The position numbers and the translations under genes were made by a program. From contig NZ_UAQZ01000007.1 in the NCBI RefSeq assembly GCF_900446215.1, positions 124,001-188,000 on the forward strand: a stretch of 64,000 nt of DNA. The letters are read 5' to 3'. Positions 26,568-36,326 of this stretch are shown here, piece by piece. A model generated the notes under the pieces. That model had not been told where the DNA came from, did not search any database, and saw only the letters and a list, made by a program, of their open reading frames with translations. Every line of letters starts with the position of its first letter. The first letter of the stretch is position 1. This DNA is from Burkholderia cenocepacia (GTDB lineage Bacteria; Pseudomonadota; Gammaproteobacteria; Burkholderiales; Burkholderiaceae).

Positions 26568-27749
26568 ATGATCAACCTGCCCGGCGTGCAATTCATGCTC
26601 GGTGAAGACATCGAGATGCTGCGCGACGCCGTCGCGACGTTTGCGGCGAAGGAAATCACGCCGCGCGCGGCGGAGGTCGACCGCACCGACCAGTTTCCGA
26701 TGGATCTGTGGAAGAAGTTCGGCGATCTCGGCGTGCTCGGCATGACCGTCTCCGAGGAATACGGCGGCGCGAACATGGGCTACACCGCGCACATGGTCGC
26801 GATGGAAGAGATCTCGCGCGCGTCGGCGTCGATCGGCCTGTCGTACGGCGCGCATTCGAACCTGTGCGTGAACCAGATCCATCGCAACGGCACCGAAGCG
26901 CAGAAGCAGAAATACCTGCCGAAGCTCGTGTCGGGCGAACACATCGGCGCGCTCGCGATGAGCGAGCCGAACGCCGGCTCCGACGTCGTCAGCATGAAGC
27001 TGCGGGCGGACAAGCGCGGCGACCGCTACGTGCTGAACGGCACGAAGATGTGGATCACCAACGGCCCCGATTGCGACACGCTGGTCGTCTACGCGAAGAC
27101 CGATATCGAAGCCGGCCCGCGCGGCATCACCGCATTCATCGTCGAGAAGGGGATGAAGGGCTTCTCGGTCGCGCAGAAGCTCGACAAGCTCGGCATGCGC
27201 GGCTCGCACACGGGCGAGCTGGTGTTCCAGGACGTCGAAGTGCCGGAAGAGAACATCCTCGGCCAGCTCAACGGCGGCGTGAAGGTGCTGATGAGCGGCC
27301 TCGACTACGAGCGTGCGGTGCTGTCGGGCGGCCCGACGGGCATCATGGCCGCGTGCCTCGACGCCGTGGTGCCGTATATCCACGACCGCAAGCAGTTCGG
27401 CCAGGCGATCGGCGAATTCCAGCTGATCCAGGGCAAGGTCGCCGACATGTACACCACGTTCCAGGCGTGCCGCGCATACCTGTATGCAGTGGGCCGCCAC
27501 CTCGACTCGGCGGGCAGCGACCACATTCGCCAGGTGCGCAGGGACTGCGCGGGCGTGATCCTCTACACGGCCGAGAAGGCGACGTGGATGGCCGGCGAGG
27601 CGATCCAGATCCTCGGCGGCAACGGCTACATCAACGAATATCCGGTCGGCCGCCTGTGGCGCGATGCGAAGCTGTACGAGATCGGCGCCGGCACGAGCGA
27701 GATCCGCCGGATGCTGATCGGCCGCGAGCTGTTCGCGGAAACGATGTAA
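26568..27749 (+). CDS. liuA: Isovaleryl-CoA dehydrogenase
   Basis: A 393-residue FAD-dependent acyl-CoA dehydrogenase. [16 protein letters not shown] at the N-terminus, [14 protein letters not shown] (FAD/substrate loop) and [17 protein letters not shown] are family motifs. The catalytic Glu is at about 247 in [12 protein letters not shown], the position used by isovaleryl-CoA dehydrogenases rather than the more C-terminal Glu of most relatives. It converts isovaleryl-CoA to 3-methylcrotonyl-CoA in leucine breakdown. It has a strong GGAGGAGAC ribosome binding site and is the first gene of liuABCD. Confidence 0.95.
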   Translation: MINLPGVQFMLGEDIEMLRDAVATFAAKEITPRAAEVDRTDQFPMDLWKKFGDLGVLGMTVSEEYGGANMGYTAHMVAMEEISRASASIGLSYGAHSNLCVNQIHRNGTEAQKQKYLPKLVSGEHIGALAMSEPNAGSDVVSMKLRADKRGDRYVLNGTKMWITNGPDCDTLVVYAKTDIEAGPRGITAFIVEKGMKGFSVAQKLDKLGMRGSHTGELVFQDVEVPEENILGQLNGGVKVLMSGLDYERAVLSGGPTGIMAACLDAVVPYIHDRKQFGQAIGEFQLIQGKVADMYTTFQACRAYLYAVGRHLDSAGSDHIRQVRRDCAGVILYTAEKATWMAGEAIQILGGNGYINEYPVGRLWRDAKLYEIGAGTSEIRRMLIGRELFAETM

Positions 27750-27780
27750 CGCCCCACGTCACGCGAACGGAGCCTTGTCG

Positions 27781-29388
27781 ATGCCGATCATCGAATCGAA
27801 ACTGAACCCGCGTTCGGAAGACTTCCGCGCGAATGCCGCCGCGCTCGAGGCGGTCGTCGCCGACCTGCGCGCGAAGATCGAACAGCTCGCGCAGGGCGGC
27901 GGCCAGGCCGCACGCGACAAGCACCTGTCGCGCGGCAAGCTGCTGCCGCGCGACCGCATCGCGCAACTGCTCGATCCGGGTGCGCCGTTCCTCGAGTTCT
28001 CGCAGCTCGCCGCGAACGGCATGTACAACGACGACGCGCCGGGCGCGGGCGTGATCACCGGGATCGGCCGCATCGCCGGCCGCGAATGCGTGATCGTGTG
28101 CAACGACGCGACGGTCAAGGGCGGCACCTACTACCCGATCACCGTGAAGAAGCACGTGCGCGCGCAGGAGATCGCCGCGGAAAACCGGCTGCCGTGCGTG
28201 TATCTCGTCGATTCGGGCGGCGCGAACCTGCCCAACCAGGACGACGTGTTTCCCGATCGCGATCACTTCGGGCGCATTTTCTTCAACCAGGCGACGATGT
28301 CGGCCGCGGGGGTCGCGCAGATCGCCGTCGTGATGGGCTCGTGCACGGCCGGCGGCGCCTACGTGCCGGCGATGAGCGACGAATCGATCATCGTGAAGGA
28401 CCAGGGCACGATTTTCCTCGGCGGGCCGCCGCTCGTGAAGGCCGCGACCGGCGAGGAAGTGAGCGCCGAGGATCTTGGCGGTGGCGACGTGCATACGCGC
28501 CTGTCGGGCGTGGCCGACCATCTCGCGCAGAACGACGCGCATGCGCTGTCGATCGCGCGCAACATCGTCAGTCACCTCGCGCCGAAGATCGCGCCGCCGG
28601 TCGCGCTGCGCGAGCCGAAGCCGCCGCGTTACGACGCGAAGAGCCTGTACGGCGTGATTCCGGTCGATACGCGCAAGCCGTTCGACGTGCGCGAGGTGAT
28701 CGCGCGCATCGTCGACGATTCGGAGTTCGACGAATTCAAGGCGCGCTACGGCACGACGCTCGTCACCGGTTTCGCGCACATCTGGGGCCATCCGGTCGGG
28801 ATCGTCGCGAACAACGGCATCCTGTTCTCCGAATCGGCCGTGAAGGGCGCGCATTTCATCGAGCTGTGCTGCCAGCGCAAGATTCCGCTCGTGTTCCTGC
28901 AGAACATCACGGGCTTCATGGTCGGGCGCAAGTACGAGAACGAAGGCATCGCGCGGCATGGCGCGAAGATGGTGACCGCCGTGTCGAACGCGAAGGTGCC
29001 GAAGTTCACGGTGATCATCGGCGGCTCGTTCGGCGCCGGCAACTACGGGATGTGCGGTCGCGCGTTCGGCCCGCGTTTCCTGTGGATGTGGCCGAACGCG
29101 CGCATCTCCGTGATGGGCGGCGAGCAGGCCGCGTCGGTGCTCGCGACCGTGCGCCGCGACGGCATCGAGGCGAAGGGCGGCGCATGGTCGCCGGAAGAAG
29201 AGGAAGCGTTCAAGCAGCCGATCCGCGACCAGTACGAACGCCAGGGCCATCCGTATTACGCGAGCGCGCGGCTGTGGGACGACGGCGTGATCGACCCCGC
29301 GCAGACGCGCGACGTGCTCGGGCTCGGCCTCGCCGCGTCGATGAACGCGCCGATCGACGACACGCGCTTCGGCGTGTTCCGCATGTAA
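27781..29388 (+). CDS. liuB: 3-methylcrotonyl-CoA carboxylase beta subunit
   Basis: A 535-residue carboxyltransferase subunit. It has [101 protein letters not shown] and the [10 protein letters not shown] motif typical of MCC-beta. It transfers carboxybiotin carbon to 3-methylcrotonyl-CoA, giving 3-methylglutaconyl-CoA. The ATG with GGAG 8 bases upstream was chosen over a TTG 6 bases earlier. It works with the biotin-bearing alpha subunit two genes downstream. Confidence 0.95.
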   Translation: MPIIESKLNPRSEDFRANAAALEAVVADLRAKIEQLAQGGGQAARDKHLSRGKLLPRDRIAQLLDPGAPFLEFSQLAANGMYNDDAPGAGVITGIGRIAGRECVIVCNDATVKGGTYYPITVKKHVRAQEIAAENRLPCVYLVDSGGANLPNQDDVFPDRDHFGRIFFNQATMSAAGVAQIAVVMGSCTAGGAYVPAMSDESIIVKDQGTIFLGGPPLVKAATGEEVSAEDLGGGDVHTRLSGVADHLAQNDAHALSIARNIVSHLAPKIAPPVALREPKPPRYDAKSLYGVIPVDTRKPFDVREVIARIVDDSEFDEFKARYGTTLVTGFAHIWGHPVGIVANNGILFSESAVKGAHFIELCCQRKIPLVFLQNITGFMVGRKYENEGIARHGAKMVTAVSNAKVPKFTVIIGGSFGAGNYGMCGRAFGPRFLWMWPNARISVMGGEQAASVLATVRRDGIEAKGGAWSPEEEEAFKQPIRDQYERQGHPYYASARLWDDGVIDPAQTRDVLGLGLAASMNAPIDDTRFGVFRM

Positions 29389-29407
29389 CGCCCGGGAGGA
29401 CTGACCG

Positions 29408-30193
29408 ATGCGATACGAAACGATCAAGGTAAGCGAAGCCGGCCGCGTGGCGACCGTCACGCTCGCGCGTCCCGACGTGCGCAATGCGTTCAACGAGACG
29501 ACGATCGCCGAGCTGACCACCGCGTTCGAATGGCTCGACGCGCACGAAGGCGTGCGCGCGGTCGTGCTCGCCGCGGAAGGTGCGGCATTCTGCGCGGGCG
29601 CGGACCTGAACTGGATGAAGAAGATGGCCGGTTACTCGGACGACGAGAACCGCGCCGATGCGCGCAAGCTCGCGCGGATGCTCGAAGCGATCCATCGCTG
29701 CGGCAAGCCGGTGATCGCGCGCGTGCATGGCGATGCGTATGCGGGCGGCGTGGGCCTCGTCGCGGCGGCCGACATCGCGATCGCCGCCGACGGCGTGAAA
29801 TTCTGCCTGTCGGAAGCGCGGCTCGGGCTGATTCCCGCGACGATCGCGCCGTACGTCGTGCGTGCGATGGGCGAGCGCGCGGCGCGCCGCTATTTCACGA
29901 CGGCCGAAGTGTTCGACAGCGCGCGTGCGGCGTCGCTCGGCTTCATTCACGATGCGGTGCCGGCCGACGCGCTCGACGAAACGGTCGCGAAGCTGGCGGC
30001 GACGCTGGTCGCGAACGGCCCCGACGCGGTGAAGGCGTGCAAGCGGCTCGTCGCCGACGTGGCCGGCCGCGCGCTCGATGCGACGCTGATCGAGCAGACC
30101 GCCGACTGGATCGCGAAGACCCGCGCCGGCGCGGAAGCGCGCGAAGGGATCGCGTCCTTCCTCGAAAAGCGTACGCCGTCGTGGCGTGAATGA
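29408..30193 (+). CDS. liuC: Methylglutaconyl-CoA hydratase (enoyl-CoA hydratase family)
   Basis: A 261-residue crotonase-fold enzyme. VRNAFNETTIAEL, the oxyanion loop AAFCAGADLNWMKKM, and the second loop HGDAYAGGVGLVAAADIAIA followed by FCLSEARLGLIPATIAPYV give the acyl-CoA binding and catalytic segments (Glu in SEARLG). Within liuABCD it should hydrate 3-methylglutaconyl-CoA to HMG-CoA. It has GGGAGG just before the start and tight spacing to liuB. Confidence 0.93.
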   Translation: MRYETIKVSEAGRVATVTLARPDVRNAFNETTIAELTTAFEWLDAHEGVRAVVLAAEGAAFCAGADLNWMKKMAGYSDDENRADARKLARMLEAIHRCGKPVIARVHGDAYAGGVGLVAAADIAIAADGVKFCLSEARLGLIPATIAPYVVRAMGERAARRYFTTAEVFDSARAASLGFIHDAVPADALDETVAKLAATLVANGPDAVKACKRLVADVAGRALDATLIEQTADWIAKTRAGAEAREGIASFLEKRTPSWRE

Positions 30194-30229
30194 TCGCGTG
30201 ACCTCAACCTTCCGGACGACATCGAAGCC

Positions 30230-32224
30230 ATGTTCGACAAGATTCTGATCGCCAACCGCGGCGAAATCGCGTGCCGCGTCGCCGCGACGTGCAAACGTCT
30301 CGGGATCGCGAGCGTCGCCGTCTATTCCGACGCGGATGCGAACGCGAAACACGTGGCCGCATGCGACGAGGCCGTGCACATCGGCGGTTCGGCCGCGGCA
30401 GACAGCTACCTGCGCATCGAGCGCATCATCGACGCCGCGCGTGCGACCGGCGCGCAGGCGATTCACCCCGGCTACGGCTTTCTGTCGGAGAACGAGGATT
30501 TCGCGCACGCATGCGAAGCGGCCGGCATCGTGTTCATCGGCCCGCCGGTCGACGCGATCGCGGCGATGGGCTCGAAGGCCGCCGCGAAGGCGCTGATGCA
30601 CGCGGCCGCCGTGCCGCTCGTGCCCGGCTATCACGGCGACGACCAGGATGCGGCCAACCTGCATCGCGAAGCCGACGAGATCGGCTACCCGGTGCTGCTG
30701 AAGGCGAGCGCGGGCGGTGGCGGCAAGGGGATGCGCGTCGTCGAGCGCTCCGAGGACTTTCCCGCGGCGCTCGCATCGTGCCAGCGCGAAGCGGCAAGCA
30801 GCTTCGGCAACGATCGTGTGCTGATCGAGAAATACCTGACGCGCCCGCGCCACGTGGAAGTGCAGGTGTTCGGCGACACGCTCGGCAATACCGTGTACCT
30901 GTTCGATCGCGACTGCTCGGTGCAGCGCCGTCACCAGAAGGTGCTCGAGGAAGCGCCGGCGCCGGGCCTGCATGAGGACGTGCGCCAGGCGATGGGCGAA
31001 GCGGCCGTCGCGGCCGCGCGCGCGGTCGGCTATGTCGGCGCGGGCACCGTCGAATTCATCATGACGGGCGATGCGTTCTACTTCATGGAAATGAACACGC
31101 GCCTGCAGGTCGAGCATCCGGTGACCGAGATGGTCACGGGGCTCGATCTCGTCGAATGGCAACTGCGCGTCGCGTCCGGCGAGCCGCTGCCGTTGAAGCA
31201 GGAGGAACTGCGCGTGCGGGGCCATGCGCTCGAGGCGCGCCTTTACGCGGAGAATCCGGCGCGCGGCTTCCTGCCGTCGACGGGTACGCTGAAGCATCTG
31301 CGGCTGCCGGCCGGCGTCGAGTTCGACATCGGCGCGGCGGTGCGCGTCGACAGCGGCGTGCGCGAAGGCGATGCGATCACGCCGTTCTACGATCCGATGA
31401 TCGCGAAGCTGATCGTCCACGGCGCGGACCGCGCGGAAGCGCTGGGGTTGATGCTGCGTGCGCTGCGCGCGTGCGAAGTGGTCGGCCTGCATACGAACGC
31501 GGCATTCCTGCAGCGGATCGTCGCGTGCGAGCCGTTCGCGACGGCCGATCTCGACACCGGCCTGATCGAGCGCAACCACGATGCGCTGTTCGCGCCGCGA
31601 CAGCCGCCGCGCGCGACGCTCGCGCTCGCTTGCGCGGCGCTGCTGGCACGCGAACGCGCTGCGGCGCCGGCCGCATCGCCGTGGGCCGCGCTGCCGGACT
31701 GGCGGCTGAACGGCGGCTATCGCCGCACGCTCGAGTGGCATGCGATCGATCGCGAAGCGGACGTGACGGTCACGTACGAGGACGACGGCGCCGGCGCGCG
31801 CATCGCGATCGGCGACGCGGCCGCGCAACCGTTCGCGTGGACGCGCGGCGCCACGCCGCTCGATTTCGACGTGACGCTTGGCGACGTGCGCAGCAGCGGC
31901 CGCGTGTATGCGGACGGCGACACGTTCCATGTGTTCACGCAGGGCGCGGCCGAAACGTTCGAATGGCGCAACCTGCTCGCGCATGCGGGCGACGCGGAGC
32001 AGGGCGGCGGCCGCCTGACCGCGCCGATGCCCGGCAAGGTGATCGCGGTGCTGGTCGAGCCGGGCCAGAAGGTCGAAGCCGGCACGCCGCTGATCGTGAT
32101 GGAGGCGATGAAGATGGAGCACACGATCGGCGCGCCGAGCGCGGGCGTCGTCGCGGAAGTGCTGTACGGCGTCGGCGACCAGGTCGCGGACGGCGCGCAG
32201 TTGCTGATGATGGCGGAAGGCTGA
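30230..32224 (+). CDS. liuD: 3-methylcrotonyl-CoA carboxylase alpha (biotin) subunit
   Basis: A 664-residue biotin-dependent carboxylase subunit. The biotin carboxylase domain begins KILIANRGEIACRV and has IHPGYGFLSENEDFA, the ATP loop KASAGGGGKGMRVV, RDCSVQRRHQKVLEEAPAP and FMEMNTRLQVEHPVTEMVTGLDLVEWQ. A BT domain follows, and the biotin carrier domain at the C-terminus carries EAMKMEH with the biotinyl Lys at about 628. It pairs with LiuB. It is the last gene of the cluster; an HMG-CoA lyase gene (liuE) does not follow. Confidence 0.95.
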   Translation: MFDKILIANRGEIACRVAATCKRLGIASVAVYSDADANAKHVAACDEAVHIGGSAAADSYLRIERIIDAARATGAQAIHPGYGFLSENEDFAHACEAAGIVFIGPPVDAIAAMGSKAAAKALMHAAAVPLVPGYHGDDQDAANLHREADEIGYPVLLKASAGGGGKGMRVVERSEDFPAALASCQREAASSFGNDRVLIEKYLTRPRHVEVQVFGDTLGNTVYLFDRDCSVQRRHQKVLEEAPAPGLHEDVRQAMGEAAVAAARAVGYVGAGTVEFIMTGDAFYFMEMNTRLQVEHPVTEMVTGLDLVEWQLRVASGEPLPLKQEELRVRGHALEARLYAENPARGFLPSTGTLKHLRLPAGVEFDIGAAVRVDSGVREGDAITPFYDPMIAKLIVHGADRAEALGLMLRALRACEVVGLHTNAAFLQRIVACEPFATADLDTGLIERNHDALFAPRQPPRATLALACAALLARERAAAPAASPWAALPDWRLNGGYRRTLEWHAIDREADVTVTYEDDGAGARIAIGDAAAQPFAWTRGATPLDFDVTLGDVRSSGRVYADGDTFHVFTQGAAETFEWRNLLAHAGDAEQGGGRLTAPMPGKVIAVLVEPGQKVEAGTPLIVMEAMKMEHTIGAPSAGVVAEVLYGVGDQVADGAQLLMMAEG

Positions 32225-32245
32225 TCGGCAGCGTTGCTGCCATAC

Positions 32246-32275
32246 GCGGGCCGGTTGCAGCGGCGGCCGGCCCGC
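32246..32275 (+). terminator. Hairpin terminator after liuD
   Basis: Perfect 9-bp arms GCGGGCCGG (32246-32254) and CCGGCCCGC (32267-32275) with a 12-nt loop lie 21 bp after the liuD stop. The following AAGAAAG has no T tract. Confidence 0.5.
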
Positions 32276-32555
32276 AAGAAAGCGCGTCGCGATTCGCCGT
32301 GTGTTCGTCGTCGCGGCAGCACGGCTGCGGTATCGAGCACACGCGAAGCAGTACGCGCGGCCAACGAAAATCTTTCGAACGACTTACGGTCTTCGTCGTT
32401 CCTGCCATCTCTCTTCGTGCCGCGCGCGGCACGCCCCTCGATCTTCCCGCCACTCGACACCGTCGTGTAACAAGTCGAACATAGCATCTCGGCGTCGATA
32501 TGACCGGCGCGGGGTTCGCGTCCGCGTCACGTCATCATCCTCACGGAGAACCGTT
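32276..32555. other. Intergenic region between liuD and the small lipoprotein
   Basis: About 280 bp with no convincing open frame on either strand. It presumably carries the promoter of the lipoprotein/phospholipase C unit. GGAG sits 8 bp before the lipoprotein ATG. Confidence 0.4.
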
Positions 32556-32759
32556 ATGCGAACGTCGGCCCTACGGCCTTTCGCAGTCGTCGGTCTGATC
32601 GCGCTGACCGCGCTGCTCGGCGCTTGCAACGACGACCTGACCGCACCCGCCGCGCCCGTCGCGCAGCAGAAGGCCGCGTGCGGCGGCGCCGTGGTCGCCA
32701 CCGCGCAGATGCGCTGCCCGCCGGGCTTCACCGCGCCTGCTTCGTCGCCCGCTTCCTGA
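32556..32759 (+). CDS. Small lipoprotein upstream of phospholipase C
   Basis: A 67-residue predicted lipoprotein. A signal peptide with the lipobox LLGAC is followed by NDDLTAPAAPVAQQ, and Asp at position +3 after the Cys (CND) may influence membrane sorting. Three further Cys sit in the short mature part (ACGG and RCPPGF). It lies about 40 bp upstream of the phospholipase C gene on the same strand and may be co-transcribed. I do not recognise the family; a role in secretion or anchoring of the phospholipase is possible but unsupported by any motif. Confidence 0.6.
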   Translation: MRTSALRPFAVVGLIALTALLGACNDDLTAPAAPVAQQKAACGGAVVATAQMRCPPGFTAPASSPAS

Positions 32760-32801
32760 TACCGGCCGTTTCCACCAGAAAACCCATCAAGAGCAACCAG
32801 C

Positions 32802-34916
32802 ATGGCCACTCATTCGCGACGCGATTTTCTGAAGTTCTCGGCCGGCCTCGCCGGCGCGACCGCCGCCACCGCACTGCTGCCGGAATCGATCCGCAAGGCG
32901 CTGGCGATCGAGCCGAACACCGTGACGGGCACGATCCAGGACGTGCAGCACATCGTTGTGTTCATGCAGGAGAACCGCTCGTTCGACCACTACCTCGGCC
33001 ACCTGAGCGGCGTGCGCGGCTACAACGACCGCTTCCCGGTCACGCTGCCGAACGGCAAGCCGGTGTGGTTCCAGCCGCGCCAGGAAGACAAGTCGAGCGT
33101 GATCGCACCGTTTCGCTACGACACGACCAACCCGGGCGTCAACGCGCAATGCATCGGCGGCCTGCCGCACACGTGGGCGACGACGCACGGCGCGATCGAC
33201 AACGGTCGCGCGGATCAGTGGGCCGTGCAGAAGTCGAACATGACGATGGGCTATCACGTTCGCGACGACATCCCGTTCCATTACGCGCTCGCGGATGCGT
33301 TCACGGTGTGCGACAACTACTTCTGCTCGATTCCGGGCAACACGCACCCGAACCGCATGTACCTGATGACGGGCATGGTCGATCCGCTCGGCACCGGCGG
33401 CGGCCCGCTGCTCGACAACACCGACTACATCGACAACCAGTTCGACAAGATCCAGTTGCCGCCCTTCAGCTGGACGACCTACCCGGAACGCCTCGAAAAA
33501 GCCGGCATCTCGTGGCAGATCTATCAGCAGGGCACCGGGTTCGACAACTTCACCGGCAACTACGGCACGAACATGCTGGCGTGCTTCAACAACTTCGTGA
33601 ATGCGCCGGCCGGTTCGTCGCTGCAGACGCGCGGGATGAGCACGCGTCCGATCACGCAGCTGAAGGCCGACGTGCAGGCGAATGCGCTGCCGCAGGTGTC
33701 GTGGCTGCTGCCGCCCGCCGCGTATTCGGAGCATCCGAAGTTCACGCCGCTGTATGGCGCGTACTACCTGTCGACGATCCTCGATGCGCTGACGTCCAAC
33801 CCGGACGTGTGGAGCAAGACCGTCCTGCTGATCATGTACGACGAAAACGACGGCTTCTTCGACCACGTCGTGCCGCCGTCGGCGCCGACGCTGCCGGGCT
33901 CGGGCATGAGCACCGTGGACGTGTCGCTCGAGCGGCACAACGTCGTGACCGCCACGCAAGCCGGCACCTATACGGCCGACAACCTGCCGTACGGGCTCGG
34001 TCCGCGCGTGCCGATGTTCGTCGTGTCGCCGTGGTCGAAGGGCGGCTTCGTCTGCTCGCAGGTGTTCGATCACACGTCGGTGCTGCAATTCATCGAGAAG
34101 CGCTTCGGCGTGGTGGAGACCAACATCTCGCCGTGGCGCCGCGCGATCTGCGGCGACCTGACGTCGGCGCTCGACTTCTCGAAATCGGATGCGACGCTGC
34201 CGACCCTGCCGAACACGCAGGCATATGTCGCGCAGGCCGACCTGCAATGCTCGCGCGCGTCGTCGCAGACCGCGCCGGCCAGCACCGCGCAGCAGGTCGT
34301 GACCGCGCAGGAACCGGGCGCGCGGCCGGCGCGCGCGCTGCCGTACGAGTTGCATGTCACCGGCCAACTCCAGGTACAAGGGTATGCGCTGACGTTCGCG
34401 AATACCGGCACGCAGGGCGCGCACTTCTGGGTCTATACGGGCGACCCCACCGCGATGCCGCGCCGCTATACGGTCGAAGCGGGCAAGCAACTGACCGATA
34501 CGTGGGCGCTCGATGCGAACGGCAACTACCTAGTGAGCGTGTGGGGGCCGAACGGTTATTTCCGGCGCTTCGCGGGTTCGGCGGCGGCGGATGCCGCGGC
34601 CAAGCCTGAAATCACACCGTGCTACGACACCGCGAACGGCGACGTGTACGTGACGATCGCCAATGCGGGCACGAGCCCGCTCACGGTCACGGCGACCGAT
34701 GTCGCGTATGGCGGCGCGGCGCGCACGCTGACGGTTCCGGCCGGGCAGCGTATCGAAGCACACTGGGACCTGTCGTGCAGCAGCCACTGGTACGACCTGC
34801 AGTTCGCGGTGGCGGGCAATGCCGGCTGGACGCGCCGCATCGCGGGGCACGTCGAGACCGGCAAGGCCAGCATCACCGACCCGGCGGCCGTCGCGCCGAC
34901 GATCACGGCGATCTGA
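32802..34916 (+). CDS. plcN: Tat-exported phosphocholine-specific phospholipase C
   Basis: A 704-residue enzyme of the acid-phosphatase-like bacterial PLC superfamily. A strong twin-arginine leader SRRDFLKFSAG starts at residue 5. The catalytic domain begins QHIVVFMQENRSFDHYLGHLSGVRG and includes NRMYLMTGM, LLIMYDENDGFFDHVVPP and FDHTSVLQFIEKRFG. Two C-terminal beta domains (bacterial PLC C-terminal type) follow from about residue 510 (YALTFANTGTQGAHFWVY and VYVTIANAGTSPLTVTA). It hydrolyses phosphatidylcholine and is a phosphate-scavenging or virulence factor in Burkholderia. plcN is assigned as the nonhemolytic type by resemblance; no PlcR chaperone gene is next to it. Confidence 0.9.
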   Translation: MATHSRRDFLKFSAGLAGATAATALLPESIRKALAIEPNTVTGTIQDVQHIVVFMQENRSFDHYLGHLSGVRGYNDRFPVTLPNGKPVWFQPRQEDKSSVIAPFRYDTTNPGVNAQCIGGLPHTWATTHGAIDNGRADQWAVQKSNMTMGYHVRDDIPFHYALADAFTVCDNYFCSIPGNTHPNRMYLMTGMVDPLGTGGGPLLDNTDYIDNQFDKIQLPPFSWTTYPERLEKAGISWQIYQQGTGFDNFTGNYGTNMLACFNNFVNAPAGSSLQTRGMSTRPITQLKADVQANALPQVSWLLPPAAYSEHPKFTPLYGAYYLSTILDALTSNPDVWSKTVLLIMYDENDGFFDHVVPPSAPTLPGSGMSTVDVSLERHNVVTATQAGTYTADNLPYGLGPRVPMFVVSPWSKGGFVCSQVFDHTSVLQFIEKRFGVVETNISPWRRAICGDLTSALDFSKSDATLPTLPNTQAYVAQADLQCSRASSQTAPASTAQQVVTAQEPGARPARALPYELHVTGQLQVQGYALTFANTGTQGAHFWVYTGDPTAMPRRYTVEAGKQLTDTWALDANGNYLVSVWGPNGYFRRFAGSAAADAAAKPEITPCYDTANGDVYVTIANAGTSPLTVTATDVAYGGAARTLTVPAGQRIEAHWDLSCSSHWYDLQFAVAGNAGWTRRIAGHVETGKASITDPAAVAPTITAI

Positions 34917-34934
34917 CGACGGTAACCGATGCGA

Positions 34935-34970
34935 CGACGGGCCGGCCGGTTGCAACCGGCCGGCCCGTCG
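34935..34970. terminator. Perfect 36-bp palindrome, convergent terminator
   Basis: Bases 34935-34952 are the exact reverse complement of 34953-34970 (arms built on CGACGGGCCGGCCGGTTG). It fills the gap between plcN and the convergent glycosyltransferase-like gene. The full 18-bp arms with no mismatch make it a strong bidirectional stop signal. Confidence 0.75.
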
Positions 34971-35003
34971 CGTTTGCCAATCGATGATGTCGCGGCGGAA
35001 GCG

Positions 35004-36326
35004 TCAGGGCAGCAGCCCGTCGTCGTGCGCCATCATCAGCGCTCGCATCGCGGACCACATGCCGTAGTAATGCACGACGTAGCTGTCCGCACGGCGAAAC
35101 AGCCAGGGTGTGTTGAGGCTCACGAGATCGGTCACGCCTTCGCCGTGCAACTGCCCGTCGCGCTCCATCGCGCGAATGAAATGCAGCTGGTCGCCGTCGC
35201 TCGCATAGACGCTCGAGCGGTCGTGCAGCGCGGCGATCGCCGTCATCAGGTCGCGCAGCATCGCGTCGTTGCGTTCGGTACGGCGAAACGCCATCACGCC
35301 CGAATTGAACGCCCACTGGCCGATATCCTGCGCGAGCAGCCAGTCGCGCCCTGCGAGCAGCGGTTCCAGCGGTTGCTGCTGGTTCGCGATCAGCACGTCG
35401 GCATCGAGCCACACGACCCATTCGTGGTGCTGCAGGTACGCGTGCAGCAACCACGGCTTGAACCAGTTGCCGGTCGCGTTCAGCCCGATCTCGGCGGGAA
35501 TGTCGCGATGCACATAGAGCGTGTAGCCGTGCGCATCGCAGTAGCGCCGGAAATTCCGTTCGGCGACGCGTGCATAGCTGCCGATGTTCGGCGTGTACAG
35601 CATCATCAACGCGATCGGCCGGCCGGGGTGGTACGTGGTGCGCTCGGCGCGTTCGTCCGGCGTGACCGCCGCATCGTGATCGAACGAGAACATCGGCCGG
35701 CCGGCGGCGCGGCAGCGATTGACGTAGGCGACGAGCGTGTCGCGAAAGCGCGGCGTCGCGCCTTTGCGTTCGGGATCGCGCGGCGTGTCGTCGATGCTGA
35801 TCGCGAACGTCGGTTCGCGGCTCCACATCGGATCGAGGTCGGGGCCGGACGGCATGACCGCGTACAGCCCGTCGATCGGCGTCATGTAGTCGTGCGTATC
35901 GAGATCCGCGAACAGCGCGGCTTCCGACGTCAGCCTCGGCTCGCTGCCGAGCTTGCAGCGCTGCACGAGCCGCATCACGATCGCCCGCACGTCCGGCGTG
36001 TTGCGCCAGATCTGCACGTCGACTTGCGGCAGCGGCGACGCGAACGCGTCGACGAACAGCGTATCGCGCCCCGCCATCAGGCGATCGAGCGCGACGGGTT
36101 GGATGATCGCCGCGTCTTCGCTGAGCAGCAGCACGAGTTCGCCGGGTTGCGCGCCGCGCAGCACGTGAAGCAGCGATTCGTAGCGATGCAGCGGTCGCAA
36201 CGGCAGCGCCTGCGGCATGCCGCAGGCGTCGACGATCTCGTGGCGATAGCCGTGCACCTGCGCGTACCAGCGGTGATTCTCGAGACTCGCGGGCGCGGGC
36301 TGGCTGAAATGGCTGACGACGATCAT
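35004..36326 (-). CDS. Protein with two GT-A-like glycosyltransferase halves (GT34-like)
   Basis: A 440-residue protein starting at ATG with GGAGCGCACG upstream; a longer frame lacks support. The C-terminal half (about 215-440) resembles GMA12/MNN10 galactosyl transferases (GT34): LYTPNIGSYARVAERNFRRYCDAHGY, KPWLLHAYLQHHEWVVWLDADVLIANQQQPLE with the DxD-type LDAD, and FNSGVMAFRRTE. The N-terminal half repeats the plan in weaker form: SHFSQPAPASLENHRWYAQVHGY, RYESLLHVLRGAQPGELVLLLSEDAAIIQPVALDRLMAGRD, where DxD is replaced by SED. I infer a duplicated GT-A fold with one probably inactive copy. There is no signal peptide, so it is cytosolic. It lies at the edge of the adhesin glycosylation-like cluster. 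Confidence 0.72.
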   Translation of the reverse strand: MIVVSHFSQPAPASLENHRWYAQVHGYRHEIVDACGMPQALPLRPLHRYESLLHVLRGAQPGELVLLLSEDAAIIQPVALDRLMAGRDTLFVDAFASPLPQVDVQIWRNTPDVRAIVMRLVQRCKLGSEPRLTSEAALFADLDTHDYMTPIDGLYAVMPSGPDLDPMWSREPTFAISIDDTPRDPERKGATPRFRDTLVAYVNRCRAAGRPMFSFDHDAAVTPDERAERTTYHPGRPIALMMLYTPNIGSYARVAERNFRRYCDAHGYTLYVHRDIPAEIGLNATGNWFKPWLLHAYLQHHEWVVWLDADVLIANQQQPLEPLLAGRDWLLAQDIGQWAFNSGVMAFRRTERNDAMLRDLMTAIAALHDRSSVYASDGDQLHFIRAMERDGQLHGEGVTDLVSLNTPWLFRRADSYVVHYYGMWSAMRALMMAHDDGLLP

